A stretch of DNA of 64,000 nucleotides, taken from the NCBI GenBank assembly GCA_009775125.1, contig VSPD01000006.1, forward strand, positions 1 through 64,000. Reading direction: 5' to 3'. A program made the position numbers and the translations under genes. This document shows positions 36,294-43,423 of this stretch, piece by piece. The first letter of the stretch is position 1, and each line of letters starts with the position of its first letter. Origin of the DNA: Muribaculaceae bacterium. Lineage in GTDB: Bacteria; Bacteroidota; Bacteroidia; Bacteroidales; Muribaculaceae. The notes beneath the pieces were generated by a model, which made no database searches, was not told the origin of the DNA, and saw only the letters and a list, made by a program, of their open reading frames with translations.

Positions 36294-37610
36294 ATGGGCG
36301 AAAGAATTTTGTTGTGTCTCAACCATATGTCTGGGAGAGAACGAGATTTTGTCTCGAAGGCTTTTGATGGAAATTGGGTCGTTCCGATGGGGCCTGATGT
36401 GAACGCATTTGAGAAAGATCTCGAAAGTTTCGTTGGCTCGGAGCCAAATACCGCTTGCGTCATAGACGAGAGTGGTGACACACGTTGGCCACAATCTGAT
36501 TGGACATGTGGCAGGGCTAAGAAGGTCGTGGCGCTGTCGGCGGGGACGGCGGCGGTGCATCTGGCGCTGATTGCCTGCGGCGTGGGCCCCGGCGATGAGG
36601 TGATTTGCCAGTCGTTTACGTTCTGCGCTTCGTGTCACCCGATTACTTATCTCGGCGCGAAGCCGGTGCTGGTGGATTCGGAAGCCGAGACATGGAACAT
36701 GGACCCGGATTTGCTCGAGACGGCCATCAAGGACCGTATCGCCAAGACGGGCAAGGCTCCTAAGGCTATCATTCCGGTGGCTTTATACGGTATGCCTTAT
36801 AAAATCGACCGTATCATGGAGATTGCCGACCGCTATGGCATACCCGTGATTGAGGATGCCGCCGAGGGGCTTGGCTCGCGCTATCGCGGACAGGTGCTCG
36901 GCACGTTTGGCCGCTACGGCGTGCTGTCGTTCAACGGCAACAAGATGATTACCACTTCGGGCGGCGGCGCTCTTATTTGTCCCGACGCAGAGGCGGCAAA
37001 GAAAGTGATGTTCTATGCCACGCAGGCTCGCGAGTCGTATCCTTACTACCAGCATGAGGAGATCGGCTACAACTATCGCATGTCGAATATCTGCGCGGGC
37101 ATAGGCCGCGGGCAGATGACTATTCTTGACGAGCATATCGCCCACCACCAGATGCTTGCCGATTTCTATGCCCAAGAATTTGCCAAAATCGACGGCATAG
37201 AGTTCCACGGCAATCCCGGTCCGGAGTTTGATTCCAATTTCTGGCTCAACACCATCGTGCTCGACCCGTCGTTGAAGGTCGCAGGCGAAGAAAACGCATA
37301 TGCCGAGGTGGTGAAAGGTGCCGTTGGCGGAGCTGCCGGAGTGACCCACGAGGCAAAGAGCGCGCACACCGATTGCGAGCCTAACCGCAATGTCGAGGCT
37401 ATGCGCATGGCTCTCGACCGCGAGGGCATCGAGAGCCGTCCGCTTTGGAAGCCCATGCACCGCCAGCCCGTGTATGCCGGCGCTGCGGCATATGTCAACG
37501 GCGTGTCGGAGAGCCTCTTTGCACGTGGCCTTTGCCTGCCCTCGGGTCCGTATGTCTCCTTAGACGACGCCCGCCGCATTGTCGACGTAATCCGCAAAAA
37601 CATCAAGTAA
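36294..37610 (+). CDS. DegT/DnrJ/EryC1 sugar aminotransferase, mosaic gene
   Basis: A 438-residue fold-type I PLP aminotransferase: VVALSAGTAAVHLALIA (phosphate loop), IEDAAEGLGS (Asp188) and the Schiff-base Lys217 in SFNGNKMITTSGGGA. It resembles the PglE/ArnB type that aminates UDP- or dTDP-4-keto-6-deoxysugars. Residues 51-76 (from PNTACVIDES to CGRAKK) are extra relative to normal family members, a site where Bacteroidota homologues carry variable inserts. The DNA changes from AT-rich to GC-rich exactly at the end of this insert (about nt 36519), so the gene looks like a recombinant of imported 5' and resident 3' parts. It ends the main operon; a hairpin follows. Confidence 0.87.
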   Translation: MGERILLCLNHMSGRERDFVSKAFDGNWVVPMGPDVNAFEKDLESFVGSEPNTACVIDESGDTRWPQSDWTCGRAKKVVALSAGTAAVHLALIACGVGPGDEVICQSFTFCASCHPITYLGAKPVLVDSEAETWNMDPDLLETAIKDRIAKTGKAPKAIIPVALYGMPYKIDRIMEIADRYGIPVIEDAAEGLGSRYRGQVLGTFGRYGVLSFNGNKMITTSGGGALICPDAEAAKKVMFYATQARESYPYYQHEEIGYNYRMSNICAGIGRGQMTILDEHIAHHQMLADFYAQEFAKIDGIEFHGNPGPEFDSNFWLNTIVLDPSLKVAGEENAYAEVVKGAVGGAAGVTHEAKSAHTDCEPNRNVEAMRMALDREGIESRPLWKPMHRQPVYAGAAAYVNGVSESLFARGLCLPSGPYVSLDDARRIVDVIRKNIK

Positions 37611-37637
37611 GCCGTAAGGCATATTGAGTAATAAGGC

Positions 37638-37670
37638 GGCCTTTCCATCCCCATGCAGGATGGAAGGGCC
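37638..37670 (+). terminator. hairpin ending the main capsule operon
   Basis: A 13-bp stem with one G-T wobble (37638-37650 with 37658-37670) and a 7-nt loop sits 28 bp after the aminotransferase stop. No T run follows. A separate -7 element precedes rmlB, which supports transcription ending here at least in part. Confidence 0.5.
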
Positions 37671-37723
37671 GTCGCTGTATAAAATTATGAATGGGTTATA
37701 CTTATTGATTGGAAAATTATTAT

Positions 37724-37731
37724 TATCTTTG
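37724..37731 (+). promoter_or_regulatory. probable -7 element of the rml-fdt operon
   Basis: TATCTTTG matches TAnnTTTG, 32 bp before the rmlB ATG at 37763. No good -33 box is visible. Its place rules out the upstream in-frame ATG at 37709 as the main start. Confidence 0.45.
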
Positions 37732-37762
37732 CCGTGGAAATGAAAATACAATCGTTATCGCA

Positions 37763-38896
37763 ATGACTAAGAAATATCTTGTGACCGGTGCAGCCGGCTT
37801 TATCGGCGCCAACTTTGTGAAATATCTTCTCGGCCAATATGGTTCGGACGTAGAAATCGTAATCCTGGATGCCCTTACATATGCCGGCAATCTGATGACA
37901 ATCAAAGATGAAATCGAGTTGCCCAACGTGCGCTTCGTCAAAGGTGATATCGGCGACCGCGCGCTTGTCGATTCCATCCTGCGCGAATTCGACCCTGACT
38001 ATATCGTTAACTTTGCCGCTGAAAGCCATGTCGACCGCTCGATAACCAATCCCCGCCTTTTCCTTGAAACCAACATACTCGGCACGCAGACGCTGCTCGA
38101 CGCCGCCCGCGATTTCTGGGGCAAGGAACCCGGCGACCGCAAATATCTGCAAATTTCCACCGACGAGGTCTACGGCGCGCTCGAACTTGGCGACGAAGCC
38201 CGTGACGAGGCAATCGACGAGGATATCCGCGACGTGGCTCCCGGCCGCGACACCATCCGTGTCTATGGTCCCGGAATGTTCACGGAACAGACCCCGATGT
38301 CGCCCCACTCGCCGTATTCGGCGTCGAAGGCATCGGCCGACATGCTCGTCATGGCCTACCACGATACCTACGGGCTGCCGGTGAACATCACCCGCTGCTC
38401 CAACAATTATGGCCCCTATCATTTCCCCGAAAAGTTTATTCCTCTGCTTATCAACAATATCCGCAACGGTCGCGAACTGCCCGTTTACGGCAAGGGCGTG
38501 AACGTGCGCGACTGGCTCTATGTCGAAGACCACGCCCGTGCCATCGACGCCGTGCTCCGTCGCGGACGGGTAGGGGAGATTTACAATATCGGCGGCTTCA
38601 ATGAAATGCAGAATATCGACATTGTGCATCTCGTTATCGACCTCGTGGCAGAAATGACCGGAACGGAACCCCGCACCGACCTTATCCGCTACGTCACCGA
38701 CCGTCCCGGCCACGACATGCGCTACGCTATCGACCCCCACAAGATTGCCAAGGAACTGGGCTGGACCCCCGCCACAAAATTTGCCGACGGCATCCGCAAA
38801 ACCATCCGCTGGTATATCGACAATCCCGAGTGGGTGGAATCTGTAACCTCCGGCGACTACCAGAAGTACTATCAGCAGATGTACGCCGACAGATAA
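37763..38896 (+). CDS. rmlB: dTDP-glucose 4,6-dehydratase
   Basis: Converts dTDP-glucose to dTDP-4-keto-6-deoxyglucose. 377 residues from the chosen ATG (MTKKYLVTGAAGFIGANF). TGAAGFIG binds NAD, FAAESHVDRSI and ISTDEVYG hold the catalytic Thr/Asp/Glu, and SPYSASKASAD carries the Tyr/Lys pair. DRPGHDMRYAID closes the core. The loop after DEVYG is about 25 residues longer than in enterobacterial RmlB (ELGDEARDEAIDEDIRD and on), as in many Bacteroidota. An upstream ATG (37709) lies before the -7 element and adds a non-homologous lead, so it is rejected. First gene of a three-gene unit. Confidence 0.95.
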   Translation: MTKKYLVTGAAGFIGANFVKYLLGQYGSDVEIVILDALTYAGNLMTIKDEIELPNVRFVKGDIGDRALVDSILREFDPDYIVNFAAESHVDRSITNPRLFLETNILGTQTLLDAARDFWGKEPGDRKYLQISTDEVYGALELGDEARDEAIDEDIRDVAPGRDTIRVYGPGMFTEQTPMSPHSPYSASKASADMLVMAYHDTYGLPVNITRCSNNYGPYHFPEKFIPLLINNIRNGRELPVYGKGVNVRDWLYVEDHARAIDAVLRRGRVGEIYNIGGFNEMQNIDIVHLVIDLVAEMTGTEPRTDLIRYVTDRPGHDMRYAIDPHKIAKELGWTPATKFADGIRKTIRWYIDNPEWVESVTSGDYQKYYQQMYADR

Positions 38897-38929
38897 TGAC
38901 AAATGACTAACGACTAATAACAAATTTAG

Positions 38930-39814
38930 ATGAAAGGAATCGTACTTGCAGGCGGGTCCGGAACGCGCCTCTACCCCATAACGAGAGCTATCTCCAAGCA
39001 ACTGGTGCCCATCTACGACAAGCCCATGATTTATTACCCCATTTCGGTGCTCATGCTTGCCGGCATCCGCGACATCCTCATCATATCCACACCCACCGAC
39101 CTCCCCGGCTTCAAGCGTCTGCTCGGAAGCGGCGAGCAGATTGGCGTGAAATTCTCCTATGCCGAGCAGCCGCGTCCCGAGGGTCTTGCCCAGGCATTCA
39201 TAATAGGGCGTGAATTTGTCGGCGACGACGACGTGTGTCTTGTGCTCGGCGACAATATCTTCTATGGCCAGGGCTTCACCGGCATGCTTCATCACGCCGT
39301 GCATACGGCAGCGGAGGAACGCAAGGCCACCGTGTTCGGCTACTCCGTGCTCGACCCGCAGCGTTACGGCGTGGTAGAACTCGATGCCGAGGGCAACGCG
39401 CTCTCTATTGAGGAAAAACCAGCCAATCCCAAGAGCGACAAGGCCGTTGTAGGGCTTTACTTCTATCCCAACGACGTGGTGAAAGTGGCTGCCGAGGTGA
39501 AGCCAAGCGCACGCGGCGAGCTCGAAATCACCTCCGTAAACGAACACTACCTCCGCCAACAGCGTCTGAAAGTGCAATGCTTCGGCCGTGGCTTCGCATG
39601 GCTCGACACCGGCACGATAGATTCCATGATGGAGGCTTCGGCCTTTATCGAAGCAATCGAAAAGCGTCAAGGCTTGAAAGTGGCCGCGCTCGAGGAGATT
39701 GCCTACCGTCGCGGATTTATCGACGCCGACCGTCTGCGCGAACTGGCTATGCCCATGAAGGCTAACCATTACGGACAGTACCTCATAAACCTTGCCGATG
39801 GCAAAATTTCCTGA
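38930..39814 (+). CDS. rmlA: glucose-1-phosphate thymidylyltransferase
   Basis: Makes dTDP-glucose from dTTP and glucose-1-phosphate. 294 residues with the nucleotidyltransferase signature [20 protein letters not shown], the YDKPMIYYP segment, [26 protein letters not shown] and the metal-binding AWLDTGT. Length is normal for RmlA. No rmlC or rmlD follows; the next gene is an FdtA-FdtB fusion, so the pathway goes to an amino sugar rather than rhamnose. Its end overlaps the next gene by 17 bp. Confidence 0.96.
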   Translation: MKGIVLAGGSGTRLYPITRAISKQLVPIYDKPMIYYPISVLMLAGIRDILIISTPTDLPGFKRLLGSGEQIGVKFSYAEQPRPEGLAQAFIIGREFVGDDDVCLVLGDNIFYGQGFTGMLHHAVHTAAEERKATVFGYSVLDPQRYGVVELDAEGNALSIEEKPANPKSDKAVVGLYFYPNDVVKVAAEVKPSARGELEITSVNEHYLRQQRLKVQCFGRGFAWLDTGTIDSMMEASAFIEAIEKRQGLKVAALEEIAYRRGFIDADRLRELAMPMKANHYGQYLINLADGKIS

Positions 39815-41411
39815 AATAATTACATTTCCACGCATCAACGACCCGCGGGGCAACCTTTCGTTTATCGAAGGGGGAGCCGGCGGGTCGATTCCCTTTGATA
39901 TAAAGCGCGTGTTCTATCTCTACGACGTGCCGGCCGATGCCGAGCGCGGCGGCCACGCGCATTACCGTTGCCAACAGTTGCTTATCGCGCTCAGCGGCAG
40001 TTTTAATGTAAAAGTCACCGACGGACGCACTGAAAAGACCTTTCATCTCAACCGGCCTTGGACCGGCCTGTTGATACCGCCGGGCTATTGGCGCACGATG
40101 GATAATTTCACCTCCGGTGCCGTGTGCCTTGTGCTCACTTCCGAGAAATACACCGAGGAAGATTATATCCGCGACTATCAGGATTTCCTGCGCCTTTCGG
40201 CGGAAGGAAAGTTAGGGAGTCGTGAAGTTGGGAAGCCGGGGAGTGTGGAAGAGGTGAAGACGGGGAGCGGGGGAGATGAGCCTGTGCGCTATCCGTTCCT
40301 CGACCTTGGTACAATCAATCGTCCCTACCTATCGGAAATTGAAGACGCTGCGCTTCGTGTGATTCGTTCCGGCCGGTATATAGGCGGCGGAGAGGTGGAG
40401 CGGTTCGAGGGCGAGCTGTGTGCGTTTACCGGCGCGCCATATGCCGTGGGCGTTAGCAACGGCCTCGACGCCCTGCGCCTTATCCTTAGGGCATGGCTCG
40501 AAATGGGCCGGCTCGCGCCCGGCGATGAAGTGATAGTGCCGTCGAACACCTATATCGCGTCGGTGCTCGCCATTACCGACAACGGGCTTACGCCGGTGTT
40601 TGTCGAGCCGGACCTTGCTACGCTCAATCTCGACAGCGAGCGCGTCGAGGCAGCCGTCACACCGCGTACCCGGGCCATAATGCCCGTGCACCTTTATGGC
40701 CGTGTATGCTGGGACGCCACGCTTGCCGACACGGTGCGCCGCCACAATCTGCTTGTGATAGAAGACAATGCCCAGGCCATTGGCGCGCTGTCGGAAACCC
40801 CGGGCTTGTTCGGCACCATTGCCGCCGGGTCGCTCGGCCATGCCGGAGCCTTTTCGTTCTATCCTACCAAGAATCTTGGTGCCATGGGCGATGCCGGGGC
40901 AGTCGTGACCCACGACCCGGAACTGGCGCGTGTGGTCGCCGCCCTGCGCAACTACGGCAGCCTGCGACAGTACGACAATATCTACGCCGGCCTCAACTGC
41001 CGTCTCGACCCCATGCAGGCCGCCATCCTTTCGGCCAAGATGCCGCATTTGGCCGAGGAAAACCGCGCCCGCCGTGCCAATGCCGCCATATATTTGTCGG
41101 AAATAACCAACCCCCTTGTCGCGCTTCCCGCTCCGGCAGCGGCCGAGACATCTGTGTGGCACCAATTTGTGGTGAGAGTAGCCGACCGCGACGCTTTCCG
41201 GGCCTACCTTGCCGCCTGCGGAGTGGAAACCGCCGTGCACTATGCCACCGTGCCTCACCGTCAGCCCTGTTACAGCCGCTACGGCTCGCTTTCGTTGCCG
41301 ATAGCCGAGCGCATCGGGCGCGAGGTGGTGAGCCTTCCCGTAAGTTCATGCACGAGCGAGGCCGATGCCAAAGTCATAGCCGGAATTGTTAATGGATTTA
41401 AAAACAGTTAA
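39798..41411 (+). CDS. FdtA-FdtB fusion: dTDP-4-keto-6-deoxyhexose 3,4-ketoisomerase and aminotransferase
   Basis: 537 residues joining two consecutive steps to a dTDP-3-amino-3,6-dideoxyhexose (Fuc3N or Qui3N). Residues 1-133 are a FdtA/QdtA-type cupin ([15 protein letters not shown], active-site His53/His55 in [23 protein letters not shown]). Residues 164-537 are a DegT aminotransferase ([27 protein letters not shown], Schiff-base Lys358 in [15 protein letters not shown]). The 30-residue linker (134-163) is low-complexity, encoded by degenerate GGGAAGT-like repeats, so the fusion probably arose or is maintained through slippage-prone DNA. The start is ATG at 39798; a TTG six bases upstream is possible. 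No acetyltransferase lies between the two halves as in fdtABC. Confidence 0.9.
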   Translation: MAKFPEIITFPRINDPRGNLSFIEGGAGGSIPFDIKRVFYLYDVPADAERGGHAHYRCQQLLIALSGSFNVKVTDGRTEKTFHLNRPWTGLLIPPGYWRTMDNFTSGAVCLVLTSEKYTEEDYIRDYQDFLRLSAEGKLGSREVGKPGSVEEVKTGSGGDEPVRYPFLDLGTINRPYLSEIEDAALRVIRSGRYIGGGEVERFEGELCAFTGAPYAVGVSNGLDALRLILRAWLEMGRLAPGDEVIVPSNTYIASVLAITDNGLTPVFVEPDLATLNLDSERVEAAVTPRTRAIMPVHLYGRVCWDATLADTVRRHNLLVIEDNAQAIGALSETPGLFGTIAAGSLGHAGAFSFYPTKNLGAMGDAGAVVTHDPELARVVAALRNYGSLRQYDNIYAGLNCRLDPMQAAILSAKMPHLAEENRARRANAAIYLSEITNPLVALPAPAAAETSVWHQFVVRVADRDAFRAYLAACGVETAVHYATVPHRQPCYSRYGSLSLPIAERIGREVVSLPVSSCTSEADAKVIAGIVNGFKNS

Positions 41412-41554
41412 AACCGTTAACTTTCATATATTTCAGGCGGTTAAAAAAGGTTATACTGTTTAAATGTCGGGTTAAAAAACGTTATTGCAGTTGTCAGGCC
41501 CGTGCTTCCTTTGTACTTTCACCGGTGAAAATTATCCTATGATATCTCGCCGGT

Positions 41555-42664
41555 ATGAAAAATTCCCTGATACTGCTCTTACTTCTTGCCGTAATACCTG
41601 CGCATGGCCGCAAGCCCAAGCATGACAAACTGTCGGGCGTGCATGTGCTGCCCGAATTTGTGTACACACCCGGCGAGCCTCGCGCCCTGCACATCCTGGC
41701 ATTTGTACGCGATTCCTCGTCGCTTACTACATATACCGACACCGTGATTCTTTTTCGGGAAAAGTGGGTCGACTTCATGCTGCCCGAGCGTCCGACCAAG
41801 AAGATAAGCCAATGGCGTCGACCGCGAGTGCTTACAACAAAATCATATTATCGTTTTAAGGACTATGGCGGGCTCGACAGCGTGAGCGACAAATGCAGCC
41901 ACCATTTTTCATGGTCGGACTGGATAGGGATGATAAAGCCGGTGAGGATACCGGCCGGAATCGGGCACGGGGAAGTCGCCGCCGACACATTGCGCGGTCG
42001 TTACAGGCCATATGAAATCTGGCATAGCGACAGCGATGCGGTTACGCTCAAAGCCAATGTACTCGCCGACACCATTGCTCGCCGTTGGGTACCCGACATC
42101 TCGCTTTTCTTTCGCGACGACATAGATTTTGACGAGTTCAAGGTGAATTTCACATTTTCTATGCCCGAAGACGGAATAGTGCGCTCACGCGACATAGAAA
42201 AGATTGACTGCAAGATATTGTCGCAAGGCCGCGGCCACCCGTTGTTCAATTTTCACAAGCCCGACCGGCCCTTTTTTGTGGAGACTTATTCGCAAGTCTA
42301 CATCATCGACAAGGCATATATCTCCATCGACGAGGCGAAAGAATGGGAAAAAGTCGACCTGCGCTCGCTCTCCCTGCGGCCTCCGTCAGATATCGTGCCC
42401 GACAAATCGGCTGAGGCGCTTGCCCTCATAGCCCGGGTGGAAGGCATCGACCATGACGGAAGCCGGCTGGATATTCGGCCCGACTCGCGCCTCGGCCGCC
42501 CCAAGCCAAAACGCAATTTCGGCCAGGCCGTATGGCGGCGTCTCACCAATATGGTCACCGGCCCCATAATAAAGGTACACGACATCCACGAGGTGAAAAA
42601 AGACATGGAGCGGCAGCGCAGGCTCAACGAACTCGAACAGAAAAAATGGAAAAAAAGACAATAA
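41555..42664 (+). CDS. exported protein of unknown function
   Basis: 369 residues with a signal peptide (MKNSLILLLLLAVIPAHG, cleavage likely before RKPKH). The mature protein starts with a beta-rich part (GEPRALHILAFVRDSSSLTTYTDTVILF), contains LSWSD-like aromatic segments and ends in a strongly basic, Lys/Glu-rich helix (KKDMERQRRLNELEQKKWKKRQ region). I recognise no domain; the LHILAFVRD...TDTV portion recalls carboxypeptidase-regulatory-like folds of Bacteroidota but not convincingly. It stands alone between the rml-fdt unit and a small gene. Confidence 0.7.
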   Translation: MKNSLILLLLLAVIPAHGRKPKHDKLSGVHVLPEFVYTPGEPRALHILAFVRDSSSLTTYTDTVILFREKWVDFMLPERPTKKISQWRRPRVLTTKSYYRFKDYGGLDSVSDKCSHHFSWSDWIGMIKPVRIPAGIGHGEVAADTLRGRYRPYEIWHSDSDAVTLKANVLADTIARRWVPDISLFFRDDIDFDEFKVNFTFSMPEDGIVRSRDIEKIDCKILSQGRGHPLFNFHKPDRPFFVETYSQVYIIDKAYISIDEAKEWEKVDLRSLSLRPPSDIVPDKSAEALALIARVEGIDHDGSRLDIRPDSRLGRPKPKRNFGQAVWRRLTNMVTGPIIKVHDIHEVKKDMERQRRLNELEQKKWKKRQ

Positions 42665-42701
42665 ATAGAACCAATTAATTAGATAATCTCCAAATTATTT
42701 A

Positions 42702-42709
42702 TATTTTTG
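42702..42709 (+). promoter_or_regulatory. -7 element immediately before the DUF6922-like gene
   Basis: TATTTTTG matches the -7 box but lies only 4 bp from the ATG at 42714. Initiation would fall at or within the start codon, implying a leaderless message if this promoter is real. The -33 region is weak. Confidence 0.35.
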
Positions 42710-42713
42710 CAAT

Positions 42714-43091
42714 ATGATTATCAAGCAAAAGGACAAAATAAGAGAAATAAAGACGAATCTTCTTGAACAACTCAAAGAGGAGAATATCTTTTGGTCAGAT
42801 GCTCATGAGTCTGTCACGCTTGACAATCTACGAGACGACCAACTGATAGCATTAACGATGCGTTATCTTGACCTTGATGAAATCAAGCAGCTTTTCAGCA
42901 TTTTTTCATTCAAAAAAATAAAAACTGCATGGAAAAAGTTGTTGGTCCCGGAAGGAGAATATCTATATACACTTAACCGTTTTTTCGCCTGGTATTATTT
43001 TAATGCCAAAAATCCTGATGCATATTTGAAATCGCTTCAAACACGACATATAAAGAGGTTGGCCGAAAATGCGTTGCACGGAATCGCGTAG
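42714..43091 (+). CDS. small DUF6922-like protein
   Basis: 125 residues, no signal peptide. The pattern NIFWS near residue 25, LIALTMRYLDLDEIKQLF, KKIKTAWKKLLVPEGEYLYTLNRFFAWYYF and LKSLQTRHIKRL matches small Bacteroidota proteins that I associate with DUF6922. Such proteins are often encoded just before an AbiEii/AbiGii-type nucleotidyltransferase toxin and may be its partner. No such toxin gene follows here, only a repeat-rich 330-bp gap, so this may be an orphan antitoxin-like gene. Family assignment is from memory of the motif and should be taken as tentative. Confidence 0.55.
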   Translation: MIIKQKDKIREIKTNLLEQLKEENIFWSDAHESVTLDNLRDDQLIALTMRYLDLDEIKQLFSIFSFKKIKTAWKKLLVPEGEYLYTLNRFFAWYYFNAKNPDAYLKSLQTRHIKRLAENALHGIA

Positions 43092-43423
43092 CGATTCAAG
43101 ATTGTAGCCGGGGGTGGAGCGATAGCGTAACCCCCGGTGTGTTGAGTTTTCCAATCTTGGTATTGGAGCGAGCGTCAGCGTAGCGTTCTGCATTACGGTT
43201 GGCGTTATCGAACGCTCCGGCAGGCTCTCCGCTCCAACACCATAATAAATAACATCCACGCCCACCCAGGGCTGTCGCCCTGCGCTACAATATTTGTCTC
43301 CTACCGGAGACGCAATGATTTTCAGAATAATCATAGACTTTTTGTGCAGTTGGTGATAGGTTTTCGGAATATTTTCTTTACATTTGTGGGTAGAAAATCG
43401 TTAACCCAATCTTACCACGAAAA
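43092..43423. repeat. intergenic cluster of REP-like dyads
   Basis: 332 bp without a gene. It holds ATCGCGTAGCGAT (43083-43095), CCGGGGGT/ACCCCCGG around 43110-43137, a solo copy of the GAACGCTCCGGCAGGCT module (from 43210), CAGGG/CCCTG and GTCTCC/GGAGAC dyads (about 43266-43313). A -7-like TACATTTG (43379-43386) just before the glucanase gene may be its promoter; no -33 box is seen. Confidence 0.6.

Noticed and set aside
37685..39853. A 722-codon open frame on the minus strand opposite rmlB and rmlA
   Set aside because: It is the antisense shadow of GC-rich, strongly biased rml codons. The translated sequence has no family features, and the sense genes are unambiguous.
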